Below, piece by piece: positions 1 to 10,232 of a stretch of DNA of 64,000 nt. Within the stretch, counting starts at the first letter, position 1. Every line of letters starts with the position of its first letter. Origin of the DNA: Paraconiothyrium sp. Pb-2020 (taxonomy: Eukaryota > Ascomycota > Dothideomycetes > Pleosporales > Didymosphaeriaceae); contig JAJUBI010000001.1 in the NCBI GenBank assembly GCA_022419385.1, positions 4,898,001 to 4,962,000 of the forward strand, written 5' to 3'. The translations under genes and the position numbers were made by a program. The notes beneath the pieces are model-generated. The model did not search any database and was not told where the DNA came from. It worked only from the letters and a program-made list of their open reading frames with translations.

Positions 1-1
1 G

Positions 2-1072
2 TTGTTTCATGAGATGATGCATACATCATTTTTCCATCCCACGCGCAACTACTTCAAAGATCAGATACTCACTACCGGATCCAAGACCGGACAGAAGGCT
101 TACACCTTTGTTGGGGCTGCGCAGCTCGCATCGGAAAACAAGGAACTAGCTGCTAAGAACATCGATAACGTCGTGTATTGGAGCATCGCCAATTACTTTG
201 AGAAGTATAATTGGGAGACTGGCTACGCTAGGTTTCCTGGAACCGGGCGTTCGAAAGATCCCGAGAAGGAGCCAGAGGCCGAAAAGTCTGCGGAGAAGAG
301 GGATCCTAGAGGTGGAAGGAGTGGAGGAGGAAGAGGTGGAAGCGGAGGCGGTCTTGGTGCCGGCTCTAAATTTTCGACGAAGAAGAATGATCTACCTGCC
401 TCAACACCAGCCCCTGCATCAACACCAGCCCCTGCATCAACACCGGCTCCTGTTTCAACTCCTCCACCTGCCTCAACTGCAGCCCCTCCGCCAGCAAGTA
501 GCCACGCGTCACCTGTACCTTCGAGCAGCAACCAAGGACTTTCCTCATCACAAATCGTGCCTTCGAGTTCTTCCACGACAACCTCAAGTGCCCTTCCATC
601 ATCAAGCGCCTCCGCGTCTACCGCCAGTGTCACATCCGCCCCCAACACCATAACAACACCTGCTACACAGACCACCCAATCCACCATATCGAAGCCTTGT
701 ACTGGAACACTCTGCACAAGTACAGCCTCTCGCTCTTCTTCTTCCTCAACCGGCAAGGCGGCGGCCATTACCCTGTCACCCGAGCCCATCAGCGCCGACG
801 ATGTCAAGATCGCCGCCGCGAGTAAAGCCGAGGCCAGCGTGCAAGCATGGGAAGCTGCGGGCGCGGGTGTGCTCGCGCTTTGGGGTCTGAACGAAGTGCT
901 ATCCACTGAGATTGGAGAGGTGGGTACTGGGACTGCAAGTGCGGGCATAGGATTGCCGACTGCCGGAGCTAAGAATGGGACGTTCAGCGTGGTAGTGAAG
1001 CCAAGAAGTACCGTTGTACCGAGAATGGAGGGAGACGGGCAGAGGAGCAGCTGGATGAGGTTCCTGTTCTAA
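2..1072 (+). CDS. Secreted zincin-type metallopeptidase-like protein, 3' part only
   Basis: The reading frame is open at the left edge, so the 5' end of the gene lies outside the window. The first visible residues carry an HEMMH (HExxH) zinc-binding motif. About 45 residues later comes the segment NIDNVVYW, which resembles the NAD/NVD segment that supplies the third zinc ligand in M35-like and lysine-specific metallo-endopeptidase relatives. The visible C-terminal half is low complexity: a Gly/Arg/Lys stretch, then a long Ser/Thr/Pro/Ala region with tandem STPAPA units, then an Ala-rich tail. That architecture suits a cell-surface or secreted, heavily O-glycosylated fungal protein. The last residues are hydrophobic and end in FLF, but a GPI signal is not clear. 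Family assignment rests on the HExxH motif and its context only. Confidence 0.6.
   Translation: MFHEMMHTSFFHPTRNYFKDQILTTGSKTGQKAYTFVGAAQLASENKELAAKNIDNVVYWSIANYFEKYNWETGYARFPGTGRSKDPEKEPEAEKSAEKRDPRGGRSGGGRGGSGGGLGAGSKFSTKKNDLPASTPAPASTPAPASTPAPVSTPPPASTAAPPPASSHASPVPSSSNQGLSSSQIVPSSSSTTTSSALPSSSASASTASVTSAPNTITTPATQTTQSTISKPCTGTLCTSTASRSSSSSTGKAAAITLSPEPISADDVKIAAASKAEASVQAWEAAGAGVLALWGLNEVLSTEIGEVGTGTASAGIGLPTAGAKNGTFSVVVKPRSTVVPRMEGDGQRSSWMRFLF
409..465 (+). repeat. Tandem 18-bp coding repeat (STPAPA units)
   Basis: Three adjacent copies of an 18-bp unit starting tcaacaccagc encode Ser-Thr-Pro-Ala-Pro-Ala/Val. The repeat lies in the low-complexity region of the zincin-like gene and is a probable site of length variation by slippage. 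Confidence 0.7.
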
Positions 1073-1797
1073 GCTTGGGCTGCAGGATTTGAAGCTGGCG
1101 GGATGGTTCCGCGGTGTGTAGAATATAATCGTGTAAACTACCTTAGGTATAAGTAGAAGGAGGATTAGTTTTAATTTCTTTTTTATCTTGTATTATCACC
1201 AGTTTGAGGCTAGCTTCTCCTTGCTAACAGCTTATAATAAAGATTCAATAAAAGAAGTAAAGTCTGTAAGAATTAAGTAGCAAAGGATTAGCCACAAACT
1301 AACCCCTCTACTGCGTTACAACAATTAAAATAATACTGGCAACAACTAATTATTCTTGTAGTTCTAGAGCTTCCCAATAAGACTACATCCCTAACTGTCT
1401 GTAATACCAAGAGGGACCCTTTAAAGCCCTATACCTGCTTACAAACACAACATATGTAGATCTGTAGTAGATATATGGCACACAGAAGAAACAATGAGCA
1501 GATGTAGTCTATAGTTCTTTACAATAACATTTAAAGACTGTAGATAGATAAGAAATAAGTTACGTAGATAACAGCAAAAAGTTGTTGTCCTACAAACATA
1601 TAGCAGCTTCTAAAGCTCCTTTCTTCTCTAATAACAACACTTAGGAACGGCTTAATCGCGTAGCGCGTTTTTTAAGCGTTTAGATAGTCCACAATAGGTT
1701 CCGTGCGTTGCTTTATATAGGCCTAGATCTCAAAGGTACTCCTCTATGTCTGATTGTGAGTGACGCATAGGTGATAGCCGCCTTTGAAGTGTCACTC
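1073..1797. other. AT-rich gene-free stretch, probable mutated repeat relic
   Basis: From about 1120 to 1660 the sequence is strikingly AT-rich with many TA dinucleotides and no usable reading frame, unlike the flanking genes. Around 1650-1690 there is a short palindromic element (cgcgtagcgcg) beside a T-tract. This is the appearance of an old transposon remnant altered by repeat-induced point mutation, but no terminal repeats or transposase could be identified. Confidence 0.45.
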
Positions 1798-2401
1798 TTA
1801 CGTTGCTACGCCGGTCCATGTAGCAATGCTTTGCAAGTACCCTAACGGAGGTCGAGCAATGAGAACAACGAGAAGGGTGACCGGTATAGCAACGGCGAAG
1901 TAGATCCAGAAATCCTGGTTGCCTGGCAAATTTTCGGTGTTCATGCTGAAAAGGCTAGCAATAAAGGTAAGAGGCACAAAGATGAGCGCAAGGACCGTCA
2001 GCCGTTTGATATCAGCCTGTCCGGCATAGGTGCGTCGAGTATCTGCAATCTGAACCGAGGTCATTACGATAGGTAAAGTGTTCTCAAGTCTGCGGCCAGC
2101 GTCCTGCGTCTTATGCAGTATCATTTCACAGTCCTCAGCGAGGCAATCAAGCTGTCGGTCGGCTCTGTGACTTTCAAAATTCGGTGAGCGGAGAAACCTA
2201 AGGAGGGCGACATATCAACCACGCCTCGAGGGTGCGCCGAATTCCAGTCCTCGAGTGAACTTTACCGAACAGTTCTACATCGTCTTGCGCTAGCCTCATC
2301 GTAGACAACCTTAACTCCACAATCTCCGACCAGATGGTCCCTGCCCCTTGCGGTACCAGCCGCTGCACCTTACCGTGTCCGGCATCGATCGACACGTCCA
2401 T
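1798..2401 (-). pseudogene. CorA-like Mg2+ transporter, C-terminal fragment
   Basis: The last 108 codons (2124 to 1798) encode the membrane end of a fungal CorA/ZntB-like protein: a helix with ADIKRLTVLALIFVPLTF, then SMN in place of the canonical GMN filter motif, then a second hydrophobic helix (FWIYFAVAIPVTLLVVLIA). Upstream, in another frame, a piece from 2401 to about 2198 contains a helix-rich segment (RLAQDDVELF) and could be joined through a short intron. The large N-terminal cytoplasmic domain is missing, since the next gene's 3' end follows within 70 bp. I read this as a truncated remnant next to an AT-rich relic rather than a working transporter. A short two-exon gene is the alternative. 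Confidence 0.5.
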
Positions 2402-2469
2402 GAGTCAAGAGATCTGATCAACTCCACACCCGCCCTTGTAACCCGTCAATTGCCACATATCTAACAAGT

Positions 2470-5400
2470 CTACGACTGCCATTGCGACGCCTCCCCCTGC
2501 TTGTCCCTACTCCTCGTTCTGTGCGCCTTTTCTTCCACCTCCTTCTGGACCGTCTCCCTCCACCAAGCCCTCAACTTCTCAACCTCACCCCACTCGCCCT
2601 CACCACGCTCAACAGCCGGTCCCTTGACTTCCTCTCTGCTCCTCACCTCGCTGAAACGGCCCCTCTTCTTGCCCCAAAGCGGCTTGCCGTAGCGCCACAC
2701 ACACCACCCACTCTCATCCGCGCTGACCAGGCAGGGATGCCGGTTCACGCTCTTCACGTTGAATGCCCGCAGGAGGACCACATCGCCTACTTCCGCCACC
2801 GGCAGCGCATCTGCGTATGCTCTGAAGACCTGCACCGTCGTTTGACTGGGATAGACAGACAGATCCGTAATGTGCAGACTTGTCGTGTGGTGCTTAGGCC
2901 CTTTCGTTGCCCGTGTGGGCGGCGTAGACGCGCTAGTAACGAGACCAAGGACGTCGGGTGAACCCGCAGAGTGGAATTTGGACGAACGGTTGAGGAAATA
3001 GGGAAGGTCTTTCAACGCGGTGTAGTATGCTATCGGTGTAGAGAGACCCACCGAAGGTTTCTCGACTTCGCCTACCTCAGCCTTATCTGGAGAGGCCGAC
3101 TGCACCCTGCGCCTGTGCGAAGCTAAGGGTGACGCAATGTCTGTAGCCGCTGCTTTACGGCGAGGCGTTGTTCGAAAACCTGACGCAGGTTGTGCAACGG
3201 CACCATCTTCTTCCGAGGTGTTGGCTTGAAAGGAGTGCCGCATAGTAGTTATAGACTGCGTCAGTTGTGGTGTCATTGGAAGATTTTGCTCTTGTACTGT
3301 TGAGAAGCTAAGTTGCGACTCGACATGCACATGTTGCGTTGGTTCTGGCGTCATGGGGAGAATCGACTGCTTGTTTTCCGAGGCCGCTTTATGCTTCTCT
3401 GCTCGCGGTGAGTGGGGCCTATATTCAGTGCTCTCGTCGAGTCGATAGTTAGCTGGTGGTGAGCTACCCAGTTCGGTGTCCTGGTCCGCGCCTGCACGAA
3501 GACCTGCCGAGTCCTTATCTACACGACGCGACCTGCGAGGACTGCTCGACGCAACTGCCATCGAAACAACCGAGCGTTCTGACTTGGTTGGGCTGCTCAA
3601 GGGCTGTTGGGTGGCGAAAGGTGACATCGACTTCGTCGAAGCGCTCCGGGTTGTCGAGGCGACTCGTGTTGCCGCATTTTGTAATGGTGTCACAGGTGAA
3701 GTAGGATCCCGGCTCGCAGTACGGGGTTTCCTTGGCGTCGACTCAGGCCCTCTCTCCAGCGCACCAGGTAATGCAGAATCACTGAAGTCGATACCCATAT
3801 TCCAATCATCTGAGTAGTGGACCGTAGAAAGAGATCGATCAGAATACAGACTGCCTTCCTCCGAGTCTTTCACATAAGGAACATTTGCATACTTTACTTG
3901 CAGAGTGCCTAACTCCTGGGACGGTCCGGAGTTGGTCCACGGAAAGTCCAAATCTGTGATTGAAGAATTTTGTATGAATGAGGCTTGCTGCGCCGAGCGT
4001 TCCGTACTACCGTTCTGCGATGATCCCGTACGGGAATGCGTTTTCTTAGCACTTCCGAAGTTGCGCTTCGTTGGAGAAAGATGTTTGGATTGAGATCTTA
4101 GACTGTAGGATGATGTCGAGAAGCTTTCTCTAGTAGGTGTAGGTGTGACTATGGATCTAGACCTTGTTGCAGGCGGTGAGAGTGCCCTTTCAGAAAGTTG
4201 GGAAAGCGGTGCTAGAGAGCCTCCGTTACGGGCTCGAGTAGTCCGGGCAAATGCATGAGCTTCCTTCTCGGGAGACAAGGACGTCTTCGTCTTGGATCGT
4301 GTGCTTCGGGCTGGGGCGGTATCAGGGACTGACACTAATTCAAGTTCGCCAACTTTGTGGCCTTCCGCTGGAACAGCGATGAGCAGCTCGGGATGATCGT
4401 CCATCGTGGAAGCATCATCCCCTTGTTCGCCATCATCATCATCATGGACGAAGCTTGAAAGAGCTTCTTCTACCGATTCGATCTTGACATCCTCTTGATT
4501 CGAGATGTGCTCTGTTGATAGGACATCCGAACGACTTGTGACTAAGCCTGCGACAACATCGATCCCCATGTTTTCCGTATGTTCCAGCTTGATAGCGCGT
4601 GGCGCGACCTCGTTTGGATCTACTGCTACGTTGTGCTGGGGAAAATTGGACGATATCTTGACTTCTGGTAGAACAGCATGCTCAATGTGGTCGGAACTTA
4701 ACTCGCCTACTAGGGTATGCTGTCGTGGGAACGGTGCTTCCGCGCTATAAGACTCTTCATGTGGTTGTTCTTGAGTTGCATCAACAGAAACCTGTGTCGA
4801 CACCATTTGGATTGACGATTCGTTCTCATCGCTATCACTTGAGGGTGACCCAAGATCGATGACTTCTGAAGCGTCCGCAAATGGTTGTATCCATGGACCA
4901 GGTGTAGCATCCAACTGCGATGCATGAAAGTCCTCGCTATCGGCGGTATGATTGAACTCATTATCAACAGCGCCCGGAGAACGATATGATTCCGCATCGT
5001 CTACATGTCCTCGATCAACCATATCGAATACGACTGGGCTGTTTTCCAAGACCTGATTGTGAACTCTTTCGTCGTCGATCTCATGTCTTTCGCCAGGCAG
5101 CTTTCTGTCCGCCTGTCCGTCGCTCTCAACAGTCCTTGCTGAACTATCGTCAAGACCCTCCTCTTTTGCTTTCTGGTCGTCATTCCCTTGTGTTCCTTCC
5201 TCAGGTTTGATGTCCGGTTGTTCCTCGCGTTCGACGTCCTCGGGGCTGGATGACAGAAAGACGGTCTCGATCGGCTCACGATGCTGCACCTTGGAAGGAC
5301 TCGCAGGAAAGGTATCGATGGGCTCAGCTGGCTCAGACATGTCATGATCGTGTTCCATCGTGACATCGGTGTGCTTCTGTGAGCTGGGTACGAGCTGAAC

Positions 5401-7308
5401 AGCTTCCGAGTCTGCCGCTGCACCTGCAGTTTCTTCGAAGATAGGAGGCTCATCTAGAACTTTATTCGCCCCCGAAGCCGTCTGCGGCCGCGAGAAGGCA
5501 GCTCCATCCATGCCAAATGTAAACCGCACATCGGTGAACGCAGATTCATGTGTTGGATGGAAGGCAGGTGCGCGATAAGAGCTCACTGAGCTATAGAAGC
5601 TCGTCTCCAAGATGTAATCAGCCTCGTCATGGGGTATTTCCTGTCTCGCTTCCTCTGCAACGCTTTGCGGCGCAGACTGCTGCGGCGTACTGATATAGTC
5701 TAGGTAAGACGAAACATTCCCGTCACGCCCTCCAGGAAACGGAGAAGGCATAGGAAGCGTGGAGGAATCCAAAGGTTGCAAGTTTGGGCTCGAAGGTTCT
5801 TTGCCGATTGGTGTCAGCGTACCCGGGACGTAGGAGTTCTGGAAGTCTGTCTGAAGAAGCGATAGCGTGGGAGGTGGCATGACAAAAGCAGGTGCTTGGG
5901 GAGTAATATTACCCAGTACTGTTGGATTCTCACTCTTCTGCGGACCGTCTTGCATTTGCCTGTGTGATGTTTCGGACGCTAACACATCATACTTCTCCGG
6001 GTGTTCCTCGGTGACGCTGCGCATTTGCGTATCATCTGTTATTTTGTCATCTATAGGCTCTGTAGTGACGTTCTTTGAGGGCTGCTCGACGATCTCCAAA
6101 GCCTCCTCCTCAGCAGCCGCACCACTCGTGTTGCTGGAACCGCTTTCTGCAATACTATCAACGTATGGGGCCTCTTGGGCCTCAACGGCTTCGATGACAG
6201 TGACACCTAGCATTTCAGCCTCATCGACACGCATAGATTCTGGCACTCCCATATCATTAGGGGCTTGTGCTCCTTGGAATATTTGGATGTACGGTTCCGC
6301 AGAAGGATCGTCTTCGTCCGTATTGGGCTCGGTATCACTTCCTGGAGCAACCTCGTATGGTGCGGATGATTGTTCAGCGGGTCCGGTGTCTAAGTCGTAA
6401 TGATCCAAGTCTTGTACAAACTCATCGTTGGTCATCCCATCAGTCACAGGTTGGGATCGCTCGAACGAGCCGTCCTTGTCCACAGACTGGTGAACCTTGC
6501 CTCCGCCTTGTCCATCGTCTTCCGTGTCTGACTTTTGGCCATACAACTCTTCGAGAGAGCCTGTATCAGCATTTGCTGGCAAGGTGGGCGGAGATACAGG
6601 CGTAGCGGGCAGCAGCACAGGCCGAATTGGCGAACCATTAGGACGATCCGTCTCGTCCGTACTCTCGTCCTCTTTCTCTGGCGACGGTGTGCGCGCCAGA
6701 TAAGTCCAAGCGTTCCAGTCTCTGTATGACCTCCTCCGCCGCTTCTTCGCATGTCCGTTTTCAATATCGTCCGCGAACGGGTCGACTGGCGGTGCAAGGG
6801 TAGGTCCATTCGAAAATCGCGAACGCTTCAGGAAGGCTGGCGAGGACCACTGAGAAGACGATTCGATCGAAGCCCGCGGAGTTGCTCTCACAGGCGAGAC
6901 GGGCGCAGGTGTAGGCGCAACGTTGATGAGATCCAAGTCAGCCATTTCCTCCCCATTTCGCATAATTTTCGAAGACAGCGTCTGCTTGTAAGCCAGCTCC
7001 CACGGAATGCTTCTCCCCGGCGTGTGGACATCCTTCTCTCCTACAAATTCTACTCCGCGCAAGCTCAAGACGACCTCATCGCCGATGCCGACATTCGTGC
7101 TTGCAATCGCTCTTGCGCTCGAGCCCGAAAAGCGCACTCTGGCCTGCCCATCTTTGCGTCGTCGCCGAAAATCGGGATCACTGAGAAGAAACGCGAATTG
7201 GCGCGCTGAGGAGGAATATGGCCATATGAGGGTCACGACGCCGCGTATTTGCTTCGATTCGAGCGCGGGCAGCTCTGGCTTGAGCTCGGCGATAGGAATG
7301 TAGTCCAT
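2470..7308 (-). CDS. Large Telo_bind (POT1/Cdc13-type) domain protein
   Basis: This is a single uninterrupted exon of 1612 codons. The N-terminal 110 residues look like an OB-type beta domain (IRGVVTLIWPYSSS, then GIGDEVVLSLRGVEFVG). Residues from roughly 1460 to 1560 resemble the telomeric single-stranded DNA-binding POT1/Cdc13 domain, with the segment EVGDVVLLRAFNVKS followed by WCVWRYGKPLWGKKR. The roughly 1300 residues between are predicted disordered: acidic and Ser/Thr-rich in the first half, Ser/Arg-rich with many SP/TP sites later. The C-terminus is charged and helical. Known family function is single-stranded telomere or DNA binding, and nuclear location follows from that. Whether this protein is the real telomere cap, or a second POT1-like protein, cannot be told from sequence. 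The gene lies tail-to-tail with the CorA-like remnant's 5' side. Confidence 0.8.
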   Translation of the reverse strand: MDYIPIAELKPELPALESKQIRGVVTLIWPYSSSARQFAFLLSDPDFRRRRKDGQARVRFSGSSARAIASTNVGIGDEVVLSLRGVEFVGEKDVHTPGRSIPWELAYKQTLSSKIMRNGEEMADLDLINVAPTPAPVSPVRATPRASIESSSQWSSPAFLKRSRFSNGPTLAPPVDPFADDIENGHAKKRRRRSYRDWNAWTYLARTPSPEKEDESTDETDRPNGSPIRPVLLPATPVSPPTLPANADTGSLEELYGQKSDTEDDGQGGGKVHQSVDKDGSFERSQPVTDGMTNDEFVQDLDHYDLDTGPAEQSSAPYEVAPGSDTEPNTDEDDPSAEPYIQIFQGAQAPNDMGVPESMRVDEAEMLGVTVIEAVEAQEAPYVDSIAESGSSNTSGAAAEEEALEIVEQPSKNVTTEPIDDKITDDTQMRSVTEEHPEKYDVLASETSHRQMQDGPQKSENPTVLGNITPQAPAFVMPPPTLSLLQTDFQNSYVPGTLTPIGKEPSSPNLQPLDSSTLPMPSPFPGGRDGNVSSYLDYISTPQQSAPQSVAEEARQEIPHDEADYILETSFYSSVSSYRAPAFHPTHESAFTDVRFTFGMDGAAFSRPQTASGANKVLDEPPIFEETAGAAADSEAVQLVPSSQKHTDVTMEHDHDMSEPAEPIDTFPASPSKVQHREPIETVFLSSSPEDVEREEQPDIKPEEGTQGNDDQKAKEEGLDDSSARTVESDGQADRKLPGERHEIDDERVHNQVLENSPVVFDMVDRGHVDDAESYRSPGAVDNEFNHTADSEDFHASQLDATPGPWIQPFADASEVIDLGSPSSDSDENESSIQMVSTQVSVDATQEQPHEESYSAEAPFPRQHTLVGELSSDHIEHAVLPEVKISSNFPQHNVAVDPNEVAPRAIKLEHTENMGIDVVAGLVTSRSDVLSTEHISNQEDVKIESVEEALSSFVHDDDDGEQGDDASTMDDHPELLIAVPAEGHKVGELELVSVPDTAPARSTRSKTKTSLSPEKEAHAFARTTRARNGGSLAPLSQLSERALSPPATRSRSIVTPTPTRESFSTSSYSLRSQSKHLSPTKRNFGSAKKTHSRTGSSQNGSTERSAQQASFIQNSSITDLDFPWTNSGPSQELGTLQVKYANVPYVKDSEEGSLYSDRSLSTVHYSDDWNMGIDFSDSALPGALERGPESTPRKPRTASRDPTSPVTPLQNAATRVASTTRSASTKSMSPFATQQPLSSPTKSERSVVSMAVASSSPRRSRRVDKDSAGLRAGADQDTELGSSPPANYRLDESTEYRPHSPRAEKHKAASENKQSILPMTPEPTQHVHVESQLSFSTVQEQNLPMTPQLTQSITTMRHSFQANTSEEDGAVAQPASGFRTTPRRKAAATDIASPLASHRRRVQSASPDKAEVGEVEKPSVGLSTPIAYYTALKDLPYFLNRSSKFHSAGSPDVLGLVTSASTPPTRATKGPKHHTTSLHITDLSVYPSQTTVQVFRAYADALPVAEVGDVVLLRAFNVKSVNRHPCLVSADESGWCVWRYGKPLWGKKRGRFSEVRSREEVKGPAVERGEGEWGEVEKLRAWWRETVQKEVEEKAHRTRSRDKQGEASQWQS

Positions 7309-7892
7309 GAGAAGGCTATGATGTGTGCTGTCGCAAGGGGGAAGCTACGGGGATAGCATGGCGCCTGTCGAGGCCGTGTCGTGTCTGTCATCTCTGTGAG
7401 GTGTGGGCGTGAGCTATGCTTAGCGGCTCTTTTCGGGTTCGCTCACGCGTGCACCTTCCCTGGCGGCGCAGATCATGCTAAGTCATCTGACTATTTTGAC
7501 TAGGGCTACACATGCTCGTATTGCAACCTTGGAAATCCAATTGCGGTTAACCCGCACTAGCCTCTTACTGAGACGTATGGATTGCGAATGCGATGGGCAT
7601 CAGCTTCTGTGGAACGTGTAGTGCACATACCGGACATCTCTTCCTGCGATTAATACACAGGCACGACTCGTCAATAACCTAGAGTATCGTTACTTCAGCC
7701 ATGAAAGACAAGACCACTAAGCTACCTAATGCAACACGAGACCACATGTGCAGGTTTTCCGGTACCAAACACCCTGGAGGAGCAAAAGATATCAAGAGAA
7801 AGGCTGCAACCAGTAATCGAAGTGCCAATTCAGCTCTTGAGATAGTCCTCTGGGCCGTGATCGTTCTCTAACGCCATCGTATTGCGCACTCC
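7309..7892. promoter_or_regulatory. Spacer upstream of the Telo_bind gene
   Basis: This 584-bp stretch holds the promoter of the minus-strand Telo_bind gene and the 3' flank of the sulfite oxidase gene. No reading frame or recognisable element is seen. Confidence 0.35.
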
Positions 7893-9417
7893 TCACACCA
7901 CCTTCAGCTCATTCGCCTCCCCGTATCCATTGTATGCGACTCCCCTTAGATTCCACTCCGGGCACCTCGCCTGCGTATTCCCACTTCTATCCGTCGCCCG
8001 ACTCAACACTCTCCTCCCCGTCCCCTTATCAATCTTCACCCTCGCCCGCCACAAACACCACGCCCATTTCAGCTCCGCACCTTTGGTCGCCTGGTCCTTC
8101 AGCAGCTCTGCAAGCTGCCATGTAGCGCCCCAGTCCGTGGAAATCTCGACTTTAGTGATAGGTCCGTCTGAGCCAGAGGGCAGCGCGTATCCTTTGACTT
8201 CTATCATGCCATTCTTGTTGAGGTGGATGGTGGAGGAGGAAGCGGGGATGGCGATGACGCTGTTAATGGGCATGTCTTGGAGGGAGGAGACGCGGTCCCA
8301 CCATTTTTCGGCTTCCTCCTTACATGTAGCTTCTGGGGGTAAGATCTTGTAGTCGTGCCTATAATCGTGGGTGGAAAGTCAGAGAGAGCTCAGACGCAAT
8401 GTGAGAGTTCGAAACGACGGGTCTAGACTGGACGTTCATAGCGTACGTACCTCTGATAAAAATTCTCGGACTCGCATGTCTGCACCGTGACGCGATCCAG
8501 CCACTTCACGCTCCTCGCCCCTGCAATGCCCGGTGTGACAACGCGCACAGGTGCACCATGATTCGGGGAAAGAGGTTTCCCGTTCATTTCCAGCGCCAGA
8601 ATAACACCACTTTCCGTATCCATGACACGCGATAATGGCACACTCGCGCCGTACCATTCATCCTCTTGAGTTGGCGTCTGGAAGCAAGCGAACGCCACAT
8701 GGGCGGTGGCATAGGAGCATTCTGGGATCTTGACAGAGGCAGAAGTGAGGATATCGCGAAGGAGAGGGCCTGTCCATGAGCAGTTCATTACGGCGCCGTC
8801 GAACCAGTCGATACCGGAGACTTCTTTGAGCTTCGTTCGCATTGTATGGCGGCGGTTGCCGGCGCATTGTCTGTTACCCGTAGTTACTAATTTGGGTCTA
8901 GACGTACAATTTCCATTCAAGAATCTGAGACAATTGTGTCGTACTACAAACATCGGTGCAGATACGGGTCATACTCGGATAGGCGTTACCTGATTGCAGA
9001 AACATCGCCTGGGAGAATGTGAATAATTTATAACGTTTGAGACTTACAGCGCGCAAATTATAGTCTTCTGCGGAAACCTTTTCAGTTCTTCGATACTCAG
9101 ACTCAAACTCTTCTCGACCAGACCGTCCACTCTGACTCTATGCTCTTCTGTGTTGATGTATGGTATGGGGCCATGATTCCTGTCGTAACCCTGGTCCTCT
9201 TTTGTAAGGAAGCTGCCATACCATAAGCCTATGGATTTGATCAAAGATACTGGATAACAGTCATCGGTTACCTTGAAACAAGCTCATGTAACTCTGGTTC
9301 CCGATTCAGTGGTTCTTCAACAGAGTACTCAAGCTATGCCATGACGTCAGTCAACAACATGCTAAGCGCAGTCGGAGTAATGCTAACACTTACCTTCATC
9401 GTGTCTATTCGTGCCAT
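7893..9417 (-). CDS. Sulfite oxidase-type molybdopterin oxidoreductase
   Basis: Five exons join in frame to 378 residues: 9417-9394, 9333-9272, 9212-9048, 8870-8451 and 8358-7893. Every junction is GT-AG and phases match. The molybdopterin domain is evident: RNHGPIPYI near the N-terminus, then CALQCAGNRR with the invariant molybdenum-ligand cysteine, then SPNHGAPVRVV and GARSVKWLD. The C-terminal half is the Mo-co dimerisation domain (WGATWQLAEL, WNLRGVAYNGYGE). No cytochrome b5 domain and no mitochondrial presequence are present, so it resembles the short plant-type form (about 390 residues) more than animal SUOX. The family oxidises sulfite to sulfate using Mo cofactor. No C-terminal SKL-type peroxisomal signal is visible. 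A related fungal oxidase with another substrate is possible. Confidence 0.88.
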
Positions 9418-10232
9418 TTTCGAATTGACGCGATGATATGGATATAGCCTAGACTACGTGACCGTAGAGACAGTGTTAACGAGCATGCGATTGGTGATAG
9501 ACTGCACGGTGAGGCGCGAAAGATGATGTAACAATATATCGGACCAGCAGATGAGGCGGAGAGCAACTTATGCGTGATAAAAAGGGACAGGTGAGAGTTG
9601 GACAAGGCGGCCAGCGATGTGTTCGGAGTGTTGCGAGTATGGATGCGTTGTGTGACACGGGTAGCTACGGCTAAGAGGATAAGACGGATGTATGCGGTTT
9701 GACATCACCGAAGTACTATTGACAAAACAACGAACTATCGTTAGAGATGTCGAGTAGGAAGTCCATTGGCCCACGAAGCCTCATGTTGGGAACGTACAAG
9801 GGCCTACGCTCAAGGTGATTGTTTGCTTTTTGAAACCGTCCGCGACCGTCGCAAAGCATGTCCGAGCTCGATACAGTAAGGTCTTGTACAAGATTTTCTT
9901 GTAGGAGCCTCTCATTACTTGGTTCATGCTTTGTTATCTGACTCCAATCAAGGTTCGAGAAGTGTCATACATGTTTCCTTCGTGTACGTATCCGTCGGAC
10001 GGCAAACTACACACACACCTACATCATCGATCAACCGAGCGCTTGTGTCTTATCATGCATCCCTCGTGCGAGCACAATACCCGGCACCCAAGAAGGTATG
10101 CAACGTGGCGGCGCTACGTACCTATTGTAGGTTGCGATCCGATGCCTACGCCGACTACGCCGCAAATACTCCGCCCGAACACATATCCAATGGAACGTCT
10201 GATGCCTGGAGTGTTCTTAGTAGAAAAAATTC
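9418..10232. other. Gene-poor spacer
   Basis: It contains the upstream region of the sulfite oxidase gene and the 3' flank of the F-box-like gene. Overlapping plus-strand open frames from 9919 onward run into the antisense of the F-box-like gene and have no recognisable content. Confidence 0.35.

Noticed and set aside
223..948. Long minus-strand open frame
   Set aside because: It is the antisense of the low-complexity zincin-like gene; the repetitive composition keeps several frames open.
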